Shown piece after piece: positions 1 through 6,302 of a stretch of 9,941 nt of DNA. The notes below the pieces were generated by a model. The model was not told where the DNA came from. It worked only from the letters and a program-made list of their open reading frames with translations, and searched no databases. Numbering within the stretch: the first letter of the stretch is position 1; every line of letters starts with the position of its first letter. Origin of the DNA: Prevotellaceae bacterium (GTDB lineage Bacteria > Bacteroidota > Bacteroidia > Bacteroidales > Bacteroidaceae); assembly GCA_030523505.1 (NCBI GenBank), contig JAUNIK010000071.1, forward strand, positions 1 to 9,941, in the 5' to 3' direction. A program made the translations under genes and the position numbers.

Positions 1-300
1 TCACACATGTTTACTCAATAATTCAAACACGGGGATTTACTGGTGACCCATAAAAACGCCCAAATGATGTTATGAAAACAGCACTTTCATCTGGCTAAAA
101 CGGTGCTTTTGTAATACACTGAGAATCAGTTCGTTATGACACTAAATCAACGAGAATCGAAGCAAACATTCTTTTTATGACAAATGAACATTCTTTACAA
201 CATCTTCGCACACCTTACAAAGGTGTAAAGAATTAATTGTTCGCAATTGTTAAAAATAAAATGAGAAACGAGAAAATTTGGAATCGCTTCGAAAATGTAG
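1..300. other. Intergenic region with no supported gene
   Basis: No reading frame of convincing length or composition is present. The three forward frames entering from the left edge stop at about positions 21, 43 and 53, so at most a few C-terminal codons of an upstream gene could be here, and I cannot recognise them. The stretch is AT-rich. It contains a weak hairpin (AGCAC at 80-84 with GTGCT at 103-107, followed by TTTTG) that could be the terminator of a gene lying to the left. The repeats at 165-232 and the promoter starting at 277 are listed separately. Confidence 0.6.
165..251. repeat. Cluster of short direct and inverted repeats upstream of a promoter
   Basis: AACATTCTTT occurs at 165-174 and again at 187-196, exactly 22 bp apart, about two helical turns. 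The second copy overlaps TTCTTTACA (191-199), which has a perfect inverted partner TGTAAAGAA at 224-232. Inside that pair, ACACCTT (210-216) and AAGGTGT (220-226) form a competing 7-bp hairpin with a 3-base loop. AATTGTT is repeated at 235-241 and 245-251. All lie within about 110 bp upstream of the promoter at 277-308. The arrangement would suit a regulator binding site, but no known operator was recognised. Confidence 0.4.
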
Positions 301-308
301 TACCTTTG
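277..308 (+). promoter_or_regulatory. Consensus Bacteroidetes promoter P1
   Basis: TTTG at 277-280 is followed after exactly 20 bases by TACCTTTG at 301-308, a full match to the Bacteroidetes -33/-7 pattern (TTTG, 19-21 bases, TAnnTTTG). Transcription would begin near position 312, just ahead of the folded element at 321-378. It lies about 200 bases upstream of the transglutaminase-like gene, so it may drive a separate small RNA or a long leader for that gene. Confidence 0.7.
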
Positions 309-320
309 CAGTGTTGATTG

Positions 321-378
321 ATGGTCACGCGAGCACTGCCGAAGTCCAAGGCAGTGGGGGAGACTCGCTGGTGAGACC
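321..378 (+). ncRNA. Candidate structured RNA or leader element (long bulged hairpin)
   Basis: Positions 323-378 fold into one long hairpin of 18 base pairs. The paired segments are GGTC 323-326 with GACC 375-378, AC 327-328 with GT 371-372, GCGAG 329-333 with CTCGC 364-368, and CACTGCC 334-340 with GGCAGTG 350-356. The apical loop has 9 bases (341-349). All unpaired bases outside the loop fall on the 3' side: GA, TG and a 7-base GGGGAGA bulge at 357-363. The start of P1 transcription lies about 10 bases upstream. A second, weaker hairpin (CCGAT 390-394 with ATCGG 406-410) follows without a clear T-tract. The same bases can be read as a 17-codon ORF (ATG 321, TGA ending 374), so a leader peptide is an alternative. 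It resembles no riboswitch, SRP, 6S, tmRNA or RNase P core that I know. Confidence 0.5.
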
Positions 379-417
379 CGAAAAATGCGCCGATATATAA
401 AAAAAATCGGGCTAATG

Positions 418-448
418 CTTGCAAATCTCAAAAAAAAGAGTAATTTTG
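418..448 (+). promoter_or_regulatory. Proximal promoter P2 of the transglutaminase-like gene
   Basis: CTTG at 418-421, close to the -33 TTTG, is followed after 19 bases by TAATTTTG at 441-448, a perfect -7 box (TAnnTTTG). Transcription would start near 452, giving a 5' leader of about 58 bases before the ATG at 510. The spacer contains CTC, eight A, GAG (428-440), which can form a small hairpin across the promoter. Confidence 0.65.
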
Positions 449-509
449 CAGAAAATAATTATCGACAACTAAGATACATAATCACTACATTACCAAAAAA
501 TCAACGACA

Positions 510-3191
510 ATGAAAAGAACTATTACCTTATGCCTCCTGACTCTCATTGGCTTACTGACTGCCTCTGAGGCTTCAGCACAGAAAGATGTCCACCAGGACT
601 TCGAAACAAGAAAGGAATCGTTCAACGACGATCGTTATTTCACCGTTTTCGATACCAAGTTGACTAACGAACAGCGTCAGTGCCTGGAGTTCCTGTACGC
701 TTACATGCCTATCTCTGACCTGACAGACTATAACGGCGACTTCTGGAAGATGAATGTCGATGAGTCGTTGCAATGTCGCAAGGAAATGAGCTGGGGTAAG
801 ACCGTACCTGACCGCGAGTGGTACCACTTCGTGCTTCCAGTACGTATCAACAACGAGAACCTCGACGAGAGCCGCCGTGTGTTCTTCAACGAAATAAAGG
901 AACGTGTGAAGGGCCTGCCTATGAAAGAGGCTGCCCTCGAGGTGAACCACTGGTGCCACGAGAAGGTGAGCTATCAGCCAAGTGACTCGCGTACCTCTGC
1001 CCCACTCTCGGCTATGCGTTCTGCCATCGGTCGTTGCGGTGAGGAGAGCACCTTCTGCGTTGCTGCAATGCGCTCAGTGGGTATTCCTGCACGTCAGGTT
1101 TATACTCCTCGTTGGGCTCACACTGATGATAACCACGCATGGGTTGAGGTATGGGTTGACGGCGAATGGCACTTCCTCGGTGCTTGCGAGCCAGAGGCTG
1201 TGCTCGACCTGGGTTGGTTCAACGCTCCAGCATCACGCGGTATGCTCATGCACACCAAGGTGTTCGGCAAATACGACGGTCCTGAGGAGAAGATGAGCCA
1301 GAACAATTGTTTCACCGAGATCAACGTGACAAAGAACTATACTCCTACTGCCGAGACAAAGATCAAAGTTGTCGATACTGACGGTATGTCGGTTCAGAAT
1401 GCCACTGTTGAATACAAGGTTTACAACTACGCTGAGTTCTACTCTGTTGCTACAAAGAAAACCGACTTCTACGGCTACTCTACCATCTCTGCTGGCTTGG
1501 GCGATTTCCTCGTTTGGGTTAGCAAGGACGACAGATTCGGTCTTGGCAAGTGTACCGTTGGTCAGGACACTCTCGTGACCATCACATTGAACAAAACCAA
1601 CGATTTCATCGGTACTTTTGACATTGACCTCGTGCCTCCTGTTGAGCGCAACACCATTCCTGAACAGACCGAGAAGCAGATCAAGGACAACAAGATTCGC
1701 TTTGCCGTTGAGGACTCAATCCGCCAGGCTTACATCAACACGATGATGACTCCTAAGACTGCCCTCGCTTGGGTGAAGAAACAGAACGAACAGCTTCAAG
1801 CTGAGGTTGGTGCAGAGAAGTTCGAGACAATGAAACTCGACGAGGAACTGCTGGCAAAGATGCTCGTGGCATCGCGCGGCAACCACAAGACTCTCTGTGA
1901 TTTCATCGAGAAGAATCGTTCTAACGATAATGTACGCCTGTTGGCTACCCTCTCTGCCAAGGACCTTCGCGATGTTCATCCAGCCGTTCTGGCAGACTTC
2001 GGCAATGCATTCGGTTGCGAGGATAGAATGAGCTATGTGAACTGCCCACGAATCAGCAACGAACTCCTCACTCCTTGGAAGTCGTTCCTCGCTGAGCAGA
2101 AGGAACTCAAGCTGTTGAATTCTGACCCAGAGAATCTCGCAAAGTGGGTGAGCAGCAACATCATGATCGACAAGAACTGGAATCCACAGCAGCTTTGCAT
2201 GAGTCCAAAGAGCGTTTACGAGCATCGTGTGACCGATGTTCACTCACGCGACATCTTCTATGTTGCCGCTGCTCGCAGTCAGAATATCCAGGCTCGCATC
2301 GACGAGGTTACTGGTAAGGTGCAGTACCGTAAGCCTTGCAAGAACGAGGGCAAGGAGGCTTGCGACAAGGCTGAGAAGAGCGATTGGGTTGATGTTTACT
2401 TCGAGGGTGATGCCAAGAGCGACGCAGCAATCGGTCACGGCACTCTCCGCGCTTCATACAACATGGGTGCAAACATCGAGGATCCAAAGTATTACAGCCA
2501 CTTCTCAATCTCGAAGTTGGTTGACTGCCGTCCACAGCTCCTGAACTACCCAGAGAACGGTGTGACATGGAGTTCGCTCCTGAAGAACGGTACTACCGTT
2601 GATGAGGGTCAGTATCTGCTCGTGAGCGGTACTCGTATGGCTGATGGTAGTGTTCTATGTCACATGGAGTTCGTGCCAATCTTCAACAGTGCCATCACCG
2701 ACTCGAAGATCGTGATGCGCGAGAGCGAAGAGGGTGTGAAGGTTATCGGCAACTTCAACTCAGAGAATATCTACTGCGATGACAACGAGGGTAAGAAGAG
2801 CATTCTCTCTACCACAGGTCGCGGTTATTATATAATAGGTGTGATTGCTCCTGTTGAAGAGCCTACAAACCACGCTCTGCGCGACATCGCCCTCTTGAAG
2901 GACGAGCTGGAGCAGTGGGGCCAGAAGATTATCCTGTTGTTCAAGGACGACGAGGAGAAGGCTCGTTTCACAAACAAGAGCGAGTTCCAGAACCTGCCAA
3001 ACACCATCGTTTGGGGTACCGACGTGAACAACAAGATTTGGAACGAGATGAAGGAACAGATGAAGTTGCCTCATGAGAACCGTCCTGTATTCCTCATTGC
3101 CGACACCTTCAATCGCGTGGTATTCATGTCGCAGGGCTACACCATCGGCCTGGGTGAGCAGTTGATGTCGATAATAAAGAAACTGAAGTAA
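510..3191 (+). CDS. Exported transglutaminase-like protein with a degenerate second module and thioredoxin-like C-terminus
   Basis: The 893-residue product starts with a signal peptide (Lys-Arg, hydrophobic stretch from residue 5 to 18, likely cleavage after Ala23 in ASA-QK), so it should act in the periplasm or at the surface. A transglutaminase-like module spans about 120-235. Its candidate catalytic residues are Cys176 (GRCGEES), His209 (NHAWVEVW) and an acid at Glu227 or Glu229 (GACEPE), where many relatives have Asp. A carboxypeptidase-regulatory-like beta domain follows (about 283-362), then a helical region (about 380-550). Next comes a second module (about 565-632) that aligns with the first but has Val577 and Ser624 in place of Cys and His. 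From about 770 to the end the pattern is thioredoxin-like, without CxxC. Bacterial members of this superfamily are mostly thiol proteases or amidases; the substrate here is unknown. The ATG at 510 is chosen because the signal peptide begins there, 58 bases after the predicted P2 start. Confidence 0.85.
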   Translation: MKRTITLCLLTLIGLLTASEASAQKDVHQDFETRKESFNDDRYFTVFDTKLTNEQRQCLEFLYAYMPISDLTDYNGDFWKMNVDESLQCRKEMSWGKTVPDREWYHFVLPVRINNENLDESRRVFFNEIKERVKGLPMKEAALEVNHWCHEKVSYQPSDSRTSAPLSAMRSAIGRCGEESTFCVAAMRSVGIPARQVYTPRWAHTDDNHAWVEVWVDGEWHFLGACEPEAVLDLGWFNAPASRGMLMHTKVFGKYDGPEEKMSQNNCFTEINVTKNYTPTAETKIKVVDTDGMSVQNATVEYKVYNYAEFYSVATKKTDFYGYSTISAGLGDFLVWVSKDDRFGLGKCTVGQDTLVTITLNKTNDFIGTFDIDLVPPVERNTIPEQTEKQIKDNKIRFAVEDSIRQAYINTMMTPKTALAWVKKQNEQLQAEVGAEKFETMKLDEELLAKMLVASRGNHKTLCDFIEKNRSNDNVRLLATLSAKDLRDVHPAVLADFGNAFGCEDRMSYVNCPRISNELLTPWKSFLAEQKELKLLNSDPENLAKWVSSNIMIDKNWNPQQLCMSPKSVYEHRVTDVHSRDIFYVAAARSQNIQARIDEVTGKVQYRKPCKNEGKEACDKAEKSDWVDVYFEGDAKSDAAIGHGTLRASYNMGANIEDPKYYSHFSISKLVDCRPQLLNYPENGVTWSSLLKNGTTVDEGQYLLVSGTRMADGSVLCHMEFVPIFNSAITDSKIVMRESEEGVKVIGNFNSENIYCDDNEGKKSILSTTGRGYYIIGVIAPVEEPTNHALRDIALLKDELEQWGQKIILLFKDDEEKARFTNKSEFQNLPNTIVWGTDVNNKIWNEMKEQMKLPHENRPVFLIADTFNRVVFMSQGYTIGLGEQLMSIIKKLK

Positions 3192-3282
3192 CCTCCCCTA
3201 ACACCCCTTTCCCCTCGCCCTACGGGCTCATCCCTTTCCCCGCTCGGGGCAAGGGAGTAGATACTCCCCACGCGGAGGGAGG
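3192..3282. repeat. GC-rich intergenic repeat, copy A
   Basis: This C-rich then G-rich stretch begins directly after the transglutaminase-like stop codon. CCTCCC (3192-3197) can pair with GGGAGG (3277-3282), enclosing three smaller hairpins: GCCC/GGGC around TAC near 3227-3237, CCCTTtCCCC with GGGGcAAGGG at 3232-3255, and the near-perfect palindrome GGGAGTA-GA-TACTCCC at 3253-3268. Its base composition is unlike that of the flanking gene. Similar sequence at 4866-4887 and 8721-8784 suggests a dispersed intergenic repeat family. Confidence 0.6.
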
Positions 3283-3283
3283 C

Positions 3284-3332
3284 AAGTACAAAGGATATCA
3301 GTACTAAGAGTACAAGTACATAGAATACAAAG
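3284..3332. repeat. Imperfect GTACA-type short tandem repeats
   Basis: About five degenerate units resembling AAGTACAAAG follow one another: AAGTACAAAG at 3284, then variants AGTACTAAG, AGTACAAGTACA and AATACAAAG up to the terminator stem. The period is irregular at about 9-11 bases. They sit between the GC-rich repeat and the terminator and contain no gene. Confidence 0.45.
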
Positions 3333-3364
3333 AAGAGGATCAGCAGTGCGCTGGTCCTCTTCTT
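3330..3364. terminator. Bidirectional terminator between convergent genes
   Basis: A 15-bp stem (3330-3344 with 3350-3364) closes a 5-base loop (AGTGC, 3345-3349). All pairs are Watson-Crick except one T-G pair near the middle. On the plus strand it is followed by ATATTTG, and on the minus strand by CTTTGTATT just beyond the stem, so both flanks are T-rich. It lies 138 bases after the transglutaminase-like stop and 27 bases beyond the xylE stop, the expected place to stop both converging transcripts. Confidence 0.85.
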
Positions 3365-3391
3365 ATATTTGTGATGTTATTCCGTAAAAGG

Positions 3392-4852
3392 TTACTTTCG
3401 GCTCCACAACCTTGTCATATCCTCCAAGGTCTTGCCCTTTGTCTCTGGAACCATCTTCCAAACGAAGAATGCTGCAAGGATGCAGAATACTCCGTAGAGA
3501 GCATATACAAAGACATGTCCGAAGCCGTCACCTTGCGAGAGTTCCATATTATACATAGGAAAGAAGGTTGAACTTACGATGAAGTTTGCAATCCACTGGA
3601 ATGCCACAGCAATAGCCACTGCTGCACCACGGATGGTATTTGGGAATATCTCTGAGATAAGTACCCAGCAGATAGGTCCCCATGAGAACATGAAGCATGC
3701 AGAATAAATCATGATGCAAACGGCTGCAGTCATTGGTGGGAGACTTACAAGGTTGACGAATGCAAAACCGAGGGCTCCAACCGCCATACCGATTGAACCC
3801 CAGATGAGAAGGGGCTTACGACCAAGTTTCTCTACAGTGAAGATAGCCACAAGAGTGAAGAGAATATTAACAACACCCATCATCACAGTAACCATCATTG
3901 GGTTCTCAAGACCGCATGAAGCGAAGATTCGTGGCGCGAAATAGAGCACTGCATTGATACCTACAAACTGTTGGAAGACTGAAAGCATTATACCTACAAA
4001 GATAACAACCCAGCCATAAGCCATCAGTTTCTCGGTCTTCACTACTGCAGTATTCTTGATATCTTCGAGAATCTCCTTTGCCTTCTCTACACCATTGATG
4101 CGAGAGAGCACGCTGAGAGCCTTCTCGTCCTGACCATTCATAGCAAGATAGCGAGGAGTCTCTGGTACGAAACATACCAACAAAGCAAAGAGCCCAGCAG
4201 GAACAGCCTCACTTACGAACATATATCTCCAACCCACTTCTGTGCACCATGCTGATGCTTCTGGGTTCATAATCTGGTAGATATTCTCGCCCATCTGCTC
4301 TACCACAGGAGCGATATGGTCGCCCAAGATAACGAGATTGACGAAGTATACAACCAACTGACCGAAGATAATAGCGAACTGGTTCCAGCTTACGAGTGTT
4401 CCACGCATGTTGGAAGGTGCAATTTCAGCTATGTACATTGGGCATACAGCTGAGGCAAGACCTACTCCGATACCTCCAAGTACTCGATAGAGATTGAAAA
4501 CAATGAGGAGCGAATAGGTTGGAACGCCATGCTCAAAGAAAAGGAACTCAGGGCAGTAACTGCCGAGAGCGGAGAGGAAGAATAGGACACCTGCCAGAAT
4601 GAGCGATTTCTTTCGACCGAAGTTGGAAGCGAGATAACCCGAGATGGCAGAACCGATGATACAACCAATGAGAGCGCTTGATGAGGTTATGCCGTGCAAA
4701 CCATCAGTATAGACAAAGTCGCCCGCACCCACAAAGAATGCCTGCAAACCCTTCTCAGCACCAGATATAACAGCAGTGTCGTAACCGAAGAGCAGACCGC
4801 CGATGACAGCCACGAGCACAATGCTGTAGAGATAGAGTTTATTTTCTTTCAT
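3392..4852 (-). CDS. xylE: D-xylose:proton symporter (MFS sugar porter)
   Basis: XylE is an inner-membrane transporter that brings D-xylose into the cell together with a proton. The 486-residue product has the usual length (E. coli XylE has 491) and a 12-helix MFS pattern. Sugar-porter signatures appear in order: GYDTAVISG (23-31, with Asp25), GRKKS (79-83), an Arg at 123 in YRVLGGIGVG, Gln165 in IIFGQ, PETPRYL (230-236), QQFVGIN (294-300), EKLGRKP (341-347), SWGPICWVL (390-398) and PETKGKT (469-475). The QQxxGIN and WGPxCW segments correspond to sugar-contacting parts of E. coli XylE. It is the last gene of the xylB-xylA-xylE run, 63 bases after xylA, with a GC-rich hairpin in that gap. The ATG at 4852 precedes the first helix directly and no Shine-Dalgarno is seen. 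Another pentose or hexose as substrate cannot be excluded, but the xylA/xylB context supports xylose. Confidence 0.92.
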   Translation of the reverse strand: MKENKLYLYSIVLVAVIGGLLFGYDTAVISGAEKGLQAFFVGAGDFVYTDGLHGITSSSALIGCIIGSAISGYLASNFGRKKSLILAGVLFFLSALGSYCPEFLFFEHGVPTYSLLIVFNLYRVLGGIGVGLASAVCPMYIAEIAPSNMRGTLVSWNQFAIIFGQLVVYFVNLVILGDHIAPVVEQMGENIYQIMNPEASAWCTEVGWRYMFVSEAVPAGLFALLVCFVPETPRYLAMNGQDEKALSVLSRINGVEKAKEILEDIKNTAVVKTEKLMAYGWVVIFVGIMLSVFQQFVGINAVLYFAPRIFASCGLENPMMVTVMMGVVNILFTLVAIFTVEKLGRKPLLIWGSIGMAVGALGFAFVNLVSLPPMTAAVCIMIYSACFMFSWGPICWVLISEIFPNTIRGAAVAIAVAFQWIANFIVSSTFFPMYNMELSQGDGFGHVFVYALYGVFCILAAFFVWKMVPETKGKTLEDMTRLWSRK

Positions 4853-4865
4853 AGTTAAAATAAAG

Positions 4866-4887
4866 CCCCCGCCCCCGAGGGGGAGGG
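4866..4887. repeat. GC-rich hairpin between xylA and xylE, repeat copy B
   Basis: Five C (4872-4876) face five G (4879-4883) across GA, and the stem can extend past one mismatch with CCC (4868-4870) and GGG (4885-4887). Read in the direction of the xyl operon, the hairpin is followed by CTTTATTTT and then the xylE ATG only about 13 bases further on. It could act as a leaky terminator, a block to 3' mRNA decay protecting xylBA, or a structure limiting xylE translation. Its composition resembles the repeats at 3192-3282 and 8721-8784. Confidence 0.55.
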
Positions 4888-4915
4888 AACTTCCTTATAC
4901 ACTTTTCACTTAATA

Positions 4916-6226
4916 TTAGCAGTACATTGAAACGATGGTCTCGTAGAGCTCCTGCTTACCAGAAACCTGCTTTGGCTCACCAACAGTCTTACCATACTCG
5001 TAAACCTGCTCGAGAGTAAGCTTGCCATCCTCGAAGTCCTTACCCATACCGCTGTCGAACGAAGCGTAGCGGTTCTTCTTCATCTCGCAATATGGCGACT
5101 CCTCAAGGAGAGCTGCAGCACTCTCAAGAGCGCGAGCCATTGCGTCCATACCACTGATGTGAGCGATGATGATATCCTCAAGGTCGGTAGAGTTACGACG
5201 AGTCTTTGCATCGAAGTTTGTACCACCTGTGCCAAGACCACCACCACGGATAATCTCCATCCAAGCCTGTGTGAGCTCGTAGTTGTCGATTGGGAACTGG
5301 TCGGTATCCCAGCCGTTCTGAGCGTCACCACGGTTAGCGTCGATAGAACCGAGCATACCGTTGTCAACAGCTACTGCAAGCTCGTGCTCGAAGGTGTGAC
5401 CAGCGAGAGTTGCGTGGTTAACCTCGATATTTACCTTGAAGTCCTCAGCAAGGCCGTGAGTCTTGAGGAAACCTACAACAGTCTCTGTGTCAACATCATA
5501 CTGGTGCTTTGTTGGTTCCATTGGCTTTGGCTCAATGAGGAATGTACCCTTGAAGCCCTTAGCACGAGCATAGTCGCGTGCCATGCCGAGCATTGTAGCC
5601 ATGTGCTCCTTCTCGCGCTTCTGGTCAGTGTTGAGGAGTGACATATAACCCTCACGACCGCCCCAGAATACATAGTTCTCTGCGCCGAGCTTGATACCTG
5701 CGTCGATAGCGTTCTTGATCTGAACGATAGCACGAGCAACAACATCAAACTCTGGATTTGTTGAAGCACCGTTCATATAACGTGCGTGACCGAATACATT
5801 TGCTGTTGACCAAAGGAGCTTGATACCTGTCTCGTCCATCCTCTCCTTCAGGTAGTCTGTGATTGCAGCGAGGTTTGCCTCATACTCCTCAACAGACTCG
5901 CCCTCAGAAATGAGGTCAACATCATGGAAACAGAAATATGGGATGCCGAGCTTCTGCATGATCTCGAAACCAGCGTCGGCCTTGTGCTTTGCTATCTCAA
6001 GAGCATCTGCACCCTCGTTCCAAGGGAACTTCTTTGTGCCAGGACCGAACTGGTCAGAACCCTCTGCACAGAGAGTGTGCCACCAAGCCATAGCGAAACG
6101 GAGCCAGTCCTTCATTGGCTTACCCATGATTACCTTTTCTGCATCATAATAACGGAAAGCAAATGGATTCTTTGAATCCTTGCCCTCAAACTGGATCTTT
6201 TTGATTTCTGGGAAATACTCTTTCAT
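4916..6226 (-). CDS. xylA: Xylose isomerase, class II
   Basis: XylA converts D-xylose to D-xylulose in the cytoplasm using two divalent metal ions. The 436-residue length fits the class II (long) type. The residues expected for catalysis and metal binding are all present: His101 and Asp104 in CFHDVDL, Glu232 and Lys234 in [15 protein letters not shown], Glu268 and His271 in [11 protein letters not shown], Asp296 in GSIDANRGD, Asp307 and Asp309 in DTDQ, and Asp339 in [16 protein letters not shown] (188-194) is also typical. From memory, each of these positions is one lower than in the well-studied Piromyces enzyme, which is thought to come from a Bacteroidetes donor. The gene lies 76 bases after xylB and 63 before xylE, all on the minus strand; no consensus promoter lies in the xylB-xylA gap, so co-transcription from the xylB promoter is likely. 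Confidence 0.97.
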   Translation of the reverse strand: MKEYFPEIKKIQFEGKDSKNPFAFRYYDAEKVIMGKPMKDWLRFAMAWWHTLCAEGSDQFGPGTKKFPWNEGADALEIAKHKADAGFEIMQKLGIPYFCFHDVDLISEGESVEEYEANLAAITDYLKERMDETGIKLLWSTANVFGHARYMNGASTNPEFDVVARAIVQIKNAIDAGIKLGAENYVFWGGREGYMSLLNTDQKREKEHMATMLGMARDYARAKGFKGTFLIEPKPMEPTKHQYDVDTETVVGFLKTHGLAEDFKVNIEVNHATLAGHTFEHELAVAVDNGMLGSIDANRGDAQNGWDTDQFPIDNYELTQAWMEIIRGGGLGTGGTNFDAKTRRNSTDLEDIIIAHISGMDAMARALESAAALLEESPYCEMKKNRYASFDSGMGKDFEDGKLTLEQVYEYGKTVGEPKQVSGKQELYETIVSMYC

Positions 6227-6302
6227 AAAAGTGTTTTGTTAATATTTTGATTGTTAAAAATTTCAGCAACCTTCGCAAGTCTCAAACCTGCTCAGTTTTC
6301 AC

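Noticed and set aside
321..378. Known riboswitch (cobalamin or cyclic di-GMP type) suggested by GGTCACGC and GAAGTCC
   Set aside because: Only short matches exist; the other conserved core segments and the multi-helix layout are missing.
195..431. Two overlapping minus-strand frames (78 and 63 codons) across the upstream region
   Set aside because: They overlap each other, run through the hairpin and plus-strand promoters, and resemble no protein I know; the plus-strand structure explains the region better.
573..959. Minus-strand 128-codon frame inside the transglutaminase-like gene
   Set aside because: It is fully antisense to a clearly coding region, has no recognisable family and no promoter; it reflects the codon bias of the real gene.
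1716..2243. Minus-strand 175-codon frame
   Set aside because: It is a shadow of the transglutaminase-like gene with no domain or start signals of its own.
3364..3371. TATATTTG, a -7 box match between the convergent genes
   Set aside because: No -33 element lies at the right distance, it overlaps the terminator stem, and it would read antisense into xylE.
5159..5641. Plus-strand 160-codon frame within xylA
   Set aside because: It is antisense to a fully conserved xylose isomerase and has no independent support.
6227..6302. Separate xylA promoter suggested by CAGGTTTG on the minus strand
   Set aside because: The first base of the -7 box is wrong and no -33 element is suitably placed, so co-transcription with xylB is simpler.
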